A DNA stretch of 9,725 nt from contig JAGCMR010000289.1 in the NCBI GenBank assembly GCA_017646305.1, forward strand, positions 1-9,725, written 5' to 3'. Position 1 is the first letter of the stretch. Each line of letters opens with the position of its first letter. Source of the DNA: Spirochaetaceae bacterium. Its GTDB lineage: Bacteria > Spirochaetota > Spirochaetia > Treponematales > Treponemataceae. The notes under the pieces are model-generated. The model had not been told where the DNA came from. It did not search any database and saw only the letters and a list, made by a program, of their open reading frames with translations. A program made the position numbers and the translations under genes. Positions 6,602 through 9,725 of this stretch are shown piece by piece.

Positions 6602-8578
6602 ATGGTAAGGTTGGATAAGGTTCGAAGCGATTTACAAAAACTTTTAGAGAAAGAGCAAGCATTACAATGCGTAGAAGTGCGGGCAGATACTCTGGATGAG
6701 GCATTGGCAGATGCTGCTGTACAGCTTGGAACTCGAGTATCTTATCTTGAGTACGAAGTACTAGAAAAGGGGTTTGCTGGGTTTGCAGGAATTGCTCGCC
6801 AACCTTGGTTGATACGTGTCTATGAAAACGAAGTTGCTGTATCCAAGAAATCTAAGGCAGCTGCTCAGGTTGCTGGAGGTGCAGTTGTAGCTGAAGGTGA
6901 AGCCGAAATGGTTCACAAGGATGGAGAATTCTTTATCCGCTACTTTGGTTCAGATATCTATTTAAAGGTTACAGAACCAGAAGGCGATGGAAAGCCTGTT
7001 TCCTTCCAAGATGTTATGGGACGACTCCAGCGTTCAGATACTATTTCTCTTGAAAATGATGACATTAAAAAGTATGTAAAGAGTGGAACTGGTGGTGTAT
7101 ATGAATCCGTAGGCTTGTATCGCCATGAGCCTTCTGCGGATGCTAGTTTTGTGGTAGATGTGGCTATGGATGAAACCCAGGCTACTATTACTGCTACAGC
7201 TCCGGGTGTTGGTGGTGCTGAAATTATGGCAGATACTATTGCCAGTGCGTTGTCTTCCCAAGGAATTGTTGCGGGAATTGATTTGAACAAAATCGATGAC
7301 TTTATTGACCATCCTGTATATGGTTTACCCTATGTGGTTGCTGAAGCAATTAAGCCTGTAGATGGTCGTGATGCTTACATTGAATACAACTTTGAAACAG
7401 ATCGTTCTAAACTGAAGATGCAGGAATCTGAAACTGGTCAGGTGAACTTTAAGGAATTAAACCTGATTCAGAATGTTGTGGAGGGGCAGCCCTTGGCAAA
7501 GAAGATTCCAGCTGAACGAGGAAAGGGTGGAAAAACCATTTTTGGACGATATCTCGAAGCAAAAAATGGAAAGGATATAAATCTTCCCCTAGGAAAGAAT
7601 GTAGTGGTGGATTCTGATGGTCATACCATTCTTGCTGCTACAAATGGACAGGTTTTGCTCATTGGAGATAAAATCAATGTTGAGCCTGTTATGGAAATTG
7701 AGGGTGACGTATCCATTAAGACCGGTAATATTACCTTCTTGGGTACTGTTATCGTTAAGGGTAACGTAGATGACGGTTTTAATATCAAAGCATCAGGTAA
7801 TATTGAAGTTTATGGAACTGTTGGTCGTTCAACTTTGATTGCTGATGGAAATATTATTGTTTCTCTCGGTATTATGGGGCGTGATGAAGGTGTAATTCAA
7901 GCTGGTAAATCATTATGGGCGAAGTTTATCCAAAATACAACGGTTACGGTAGAGGAATTTGTTATAGTAGCTGACGGTATTATTAACTCTAACGTGACAG
8001 CCCGTAAACGTATTTTGCTTCAGGGTAAACGTGCTGCTATTATTGGTGGACATCTCTTTGCAACAGAAGAAATTAGTGCTAAAACTGTTGGTAGCAGTGG
8101 TGGTGGTAGCGAAACAATTTTGGAAGTTGGACTTGATCCTCAGTTAAAGCAACGAATGACCTACATTGCTGATACAAAGAATGCCTTGGCAAAAGAGTTA
8201 GAAGAAAATTCCTTGAATATTCAAACCTTGGAAAATATGAAAAAGGTTCGCCATGTTCTACCTCCAGAAAAGGACGAGCAGTTCAGAATGTTGCAAATGC
8301 GTCGTCAGGAGATCGAAAACGAAACAGCTCAATTGGAAGAGGAATTTATAGATATCCAGAGCAGATTGCGTGAGCTTAAGATTATTGGTAAGGTTTCTGT
8401 AGCTGGAACAGTACATGCCGGAGCAAAGATTTTTGTTCGGGATGTAAAGGATGAGATTCGTACCGACATTAAGAGTGTTACCTTCTTCTATGAGAATGGC
8501 TTTGTTCGTCGTGGAAAGTACGAGGCTCCAGATACCAATATTACAAAGCAGGTTCTTGATGGCTATAGCTCCACTTGA
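6602..8578 (+). CDS. fapA: FapA/DUF342-family protein with N-terminal Jag-N-like domain
   Basis: The 658-residue product matches the DUF342 family, named FapA after a Vibrio protein needed for flagellar assembly; the biochemical role is not settled. Residues 1-20 are helical. Residues about 23-76 (VEVRADTLDEALADAAVQLG, then YEVLEKGFAGFAGI) resemble the Jag-N domain of the RNA-binding protein Jag/KhpB. The FapA N-terminal domain spans about 180-290 (ATAPGVGGAEIM, DDFIDHPVYGLPYVVAEAIKP). Repetitive short strands from about 310 to 500 (GDVSIKTGNITFLGTVIVKGNV, then ASGNIEVYGTVG and later repeats) indicate a right-handed beta-helix. A Gly/Ser hinge near 500 leads to a long coiled coil (about 513-596) and a short returning beta segment. 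There is no signal peptide or membrane helix, so it should be cytoplasmic. The ATG lies 6 bases after AGGAG; the 3' end overlaps the next gene by 20 bases. Confidence 0.9.
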   Translation: MVRLDKVRSDLQKLLEKEQALQCVEVRADTLDEALADAAVQLGTRVSYLEYEVLEKGFAGFAGIARQPWLIRVYENEVAVSKKSKAAAQVAGGAVVAEGEAEMVHKDGEFFIRYFGSDIYLKVTEPEGDGKPVSFQDVMGRLQRSDTISLENDDIKKYVKSGTGGVYESVGLYRHEPSADASFVVDVAMDETQATITATAPGVGGAEIMADTIASALSSQGIVAGIDLNKIDDFIDHPVYGLPYVVAEAIKPVDGRDAYIEYNFETDRSKLKMQESETGQVNFKELNLIQNVVEGQPLAKKIPAERGKGGKTIFGRYLEAKNGKDINLPLGKNVVVDSDGHTILAATNGQVLLIGDKINVEPVMEIEGDVSIKTGNITFLGTVIVKGNVDDGFNIKASGNIEVYGTVGRSTLIADGNIIVSLGIMGRDEGVIQAGKSLWAKFIQNTTVTVEEFVIVADGIINSNVTARKRILLQGKRAAIIGGHLFATEEISAKTVGSSGGGSETILEVGLDPQLKQRMTYIADTKNALAKELEENSLNIQTLENMKKVRHVLPPEKDEQFRMLQMRRQEIENETAQLEEEFIDIQSRLRELKIIGKVSVAGTVHAGAKIFVRDVKDEIRTDIKSVTFFYENGFVRRGKYEAPDTNITKQVLDGYSST

Positions 8579-8888
8579 TTTACAGGTTTTGTACTCTCAG
8601 CTTGAAACGGTTTCTAAACGGGTGGCCCATGAGCAGCAGGGAACACAATTGGCTCATGCCATTCAGCAGGAAGCCCATGCTCAGCAGATGGCAGAAAAGA
8701 ATTCTACTGTTCAGCAGTTGCAATCTGGTGAAGATGGAATTCAAAAGGTTAAGGATAGGGCTTCTGGTGGATCCTCTCAGGGAGGGTCTCGAAAAAAGCA
8801 GCAGGAAGAAGAAGCACAAGAACAGGCTCCAGAACATGTTGCCTTTCAAGATCCTAATCTCGGAAAATACATTGATATTTCAGGATAG
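8559..8888 (+). CDS. Small Gln/Glu-rich coiled-coil protein of the flagellar cluster, function unknown
   Basis: The product is 109 residues from ATG 8559, which overlaps the end of fapA by 20 bases. The same frame is open upstream to 8451, but that extension lies deep inside fapA and lacks a proper ribosome site; an AAGCAGG stretch at 8546-8552 supports 8559. The N-terminus MAIAPLDLQVLYSQLETV and the helical, Gln-rich segment to about 60 could form a coiled coil. A Ser/Gly/Lys stretch and a Gln/Glu run (69-91) follow. The end DPNLGKYIDISG looks like a conserved tail; I recall similar short proteins next to DUF342 genes in treponemes, though I cannot verify this here. It is soluble, with no membrane helix. 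An alternative frame at 8575-8892 has unnatural composition and is rejected. Confidence 0.78.
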   Translation: MAIAPLDLQVLYSQLETVSKRVAHEQQGTQLAHAIQQEAHAQQMAEKNSTVQQLQSGEDGIQKVKDRASGGSSQGGSRKKQQEEEAQEQAPEHVAFQDPNLGKYIDISG

Positions 8889-8891
8889 TTA

Positions 8892-9623
8892 ATGACCGCT
8901 GTAGCTGTATGCATCATAATAAGCCTTATTAATTTACTGCTTTGGTTCGTACTGTTTCTTCATTTTAAGAGTAAATATTCCTCGGAACAAATTCTTGCAG
9001 ATATTACAGATGAATTGAATAAGTTGATTCGTGACATTAATAACGAAACAAATCGTTGTGTTACTATTGTCCGTGATTGTCGAGAAAGCTTATTAAAATT
9101 GACTGAAGAATCAAAAAAATATACGGATTTAGGCCATGAAAGCTTGGATCGTAAGGCAAAGAGTATTCAGGTGATGGATGCCCTTAACAAGGAGGCTCCA
9201 CCAGCTAAACGTCGTCGAACATCTTATTCTGATCTTGCCCCTGGAGTTGGTTTTCCTCGTTCTCCCATTCAGCAGGATTTGTTCGAAAAGGCGCCTGTTG
9301 ATGAGGTAATTGAAACTCAAGAACAGGTTCACGAAACAGAGGTGATTATTGATTCTATTGATGCACAAGGCGAAAAAGAAATCCTAGCTGAAGACCTTCG
9401 TGAAGAGTCTCCATTGCCAGAGTTGACGGTACCAGAAATCAATATATCTGAAATTAAACTGCCACAGATTACAAAGGCTCAAAAGCAGGTTTTGGCTGAA
9501 AAGAATTTACGTGATAAAATATTGGAGCTCCATGGTGAAGTATTATCTAAAGAGGTAATTGCAGATCGATTGGATGTTTCTTTGATTGAAGTTCAGTTGA
9601 TTGTTGATATGTACGGACTTTGA
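8892..9623 (+). CDS. Membrane-anchored coiled-coil protein with C-terminal HTH-like segment (DUF6115/SwrB-like)
   Basis: The 243-residue product has one N-terminal membrane helix (about residues 4-24) and then a cytoplasmic helical, probably coiled-coil region (30-100). A basic patch KRRR (106-109) is followed by an acidic, Pro-rich linker (about 130-195). The last about 37 residues, RDKILELHGEVLSKEVIADRLDVSLIEVQLIVDMYGL, read as a helix-turn-helix-like fold of the kind found at the end of DUF6115 proteins. In Bacillus subtilis the single-pass protein SwrB, which helps activate the flagellar basal body and export, follows sigD in the same operon order; a SwrB-like role is an inference from architecture and position. 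AGGA lies 6 bases upstream of the ATG, and the gene starts 3 bases after its neighbour. Its TGA stop lies inside the palindrome at 9619-9645. Confidence 0.82.
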   Translation: MTAVAVCIIISLINLLLWFVLFLHFKSKYSSEQILADITDELNKLIRDINNETNRCVTIVRDCRESLLKLTEESKKYTDLGHESLDRKAKSIQVMDALNKEAPPAKRRRTSYSDLAPGVGFPRSPIQQDLFEKAPVDEVIETQEQVHETEVIIDSIDAQGEKEILAEDLREESPLPELTVPEINISEIKLPQITKAQKQVLAEKNLRDKILELHGEVLSKEVIADRLDVSLIEVQLIVDMYGL

Positions 9624-9645
9624 AAAAAAATTATTTTTTTTCAAA
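9619..9645. repeat. Perfect 12-bp A/T inverted repeat over the last stop codon, possible terminator
   Basis: TTTG plus A8 (9619-9630) is a perfect inverted copy of T8 plus CAAA (9634-9645) around the loop TTA. The stem has a single G-C pair. It contains the TGA stop of the upstream gene and marks the end of the flagellar operon. In RNA the 3' arm is itself a U8 tract, but an A-run rather than a T-run follows, so it is not a textbook intrinsic terminator. Confidence 0.6.
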
Positions 9646-9691
9646 AAATATTTAACATGCTGTTGACATTTTTTTTGATTGAGTATAGTAT
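9643..9691 (+). promoter_or_regulatory. Strong sigma-70 promoter with UP-like element for the tRNA
   Basis: A consensus TTGACA (9663-9668) is followed, after 17 bases that include a T8 run, by TAGTAT (9686-9691), giving a start near 9698, about 5 bases before the mature tRNA end. Upstream, AAAAAATATTT (9643-9653) lies at about -55 to -45 and matches the distal UP-element pattern bound by the RNA polymerase alpha subunit. This is typical of stable-RNA promoters. An overlapping TATAGT (9684-9689) is a less well spaced alternative -10. Confidence 0.75.
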
Positions 9692-9702
9692 ATTCACATC
9701 TT

Positions 9703-9725
9703 GCCGCTGTAGCTCAGTTGGTAGA
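9703..9725 (+). tRNA. tRNA gene, 5' part only (window ends in the D arm)
   Basis: The 23 visible bases fit positions 1-23 of a tRNA: acceptor strand GCCGCTG, the TA linker (U8, A9), the D-stem 5' strand GCTC, and the D-loop AGTTGGTAGA with the invariant GG. The anticodon is outside the window, so the amino acid cannot be assigned; acceptor-strand bases alone are compatible with Thr, Phe or others. A strong promoter lies just upstream and reads into it. Confidence 0.88.

Noticed and set aside
8451..8558. Upstream extension of the small gene to ATG 8451
   Set aside because: It would overlap fapA by more than 120 bases, adds Arg/Leu-rich shadow sequence, and is not preceded by a good ribosome site.
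8575..8892. A 105-codon plus-strand frame overlapping the small Gln/Glu-rich gene
   Set aside because: Its composition and lack of any recognisable pattern mark it as a shadow; the 8559-8888 frame has defined ends and better junctions with both neighbours.
1..9725. Defence, CRISPR, prophage or transposon content
   Set aside because: No direct repeat array, transposase-like frame, integrase or target-site duplication was seen; all long frames belong to motility genes or their close companions.

Overview
The window is one continuous, plus-strand block of late flagellar genes, most likely from a spirochaete of the Treponema type. This placement rests on protein resemblance and gene order recalled from that group, not on a search. 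By eye the base composition is moderately AT-rich, with A7-A8 runs inside several genes. No gene is supported on the minus strand, and I see no insertion sequence, phage, plasmid, defence or CRISPR content.

Layout: the 3' part of flhB (cut by the window start, bases 1-708), flhA (748-2832), flhF (2825-4132, TTG start), flhG (4133-4993), a 91-base gap with a good promoter, a two-helix membrane protein of unknown function (5085-5786), the motility sigma factor fliA/whiG (5804-6592), a fapA/DUF342 gene with an extra Jag-N-like N-terminus (6602-8578), a small Gln/Glu-rich protein (8559-8888) and a membrane-anchored coiled-coil protein with a C-terminal helix-turn-helix-like segment (8892-9623). 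The window ends with an AT-rich perfect inverted repeat, a strong promoter with an UP-like element, and the first 23 bases of a tRNA.

How the genes work together: FlhB and FlhA are core parts of the flagellar type III export gate. FlhB switches substrate class after cleavage at NPTH, and FlhA is the energy-coupling and chaperone-docking part. FlhF (SRP-type GTPase) and FlhG (MinD-type ATPase) set the place and number of flagella. FliA redirects RNA polymerase to late flagellar genes. FapA and the two or three small proteins are linked to flagellar assembly by position only. Most junctions are overlaps or gaps of a few bases, so translational coupling is likely. The two real breaks are the promoter-bearing gap before 5085 and the palindrome before the tRNA.

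This is mainly a conserved housekeeping motility locus. I do not see a wholly new system. The points worth following are sequence departures at functionally important sites (FlhA N203, FlhF DTIGL), the Jag-N/FapA fusion, the uncharacterised flagellar accessory proteins, and some regulatory structures between genes.
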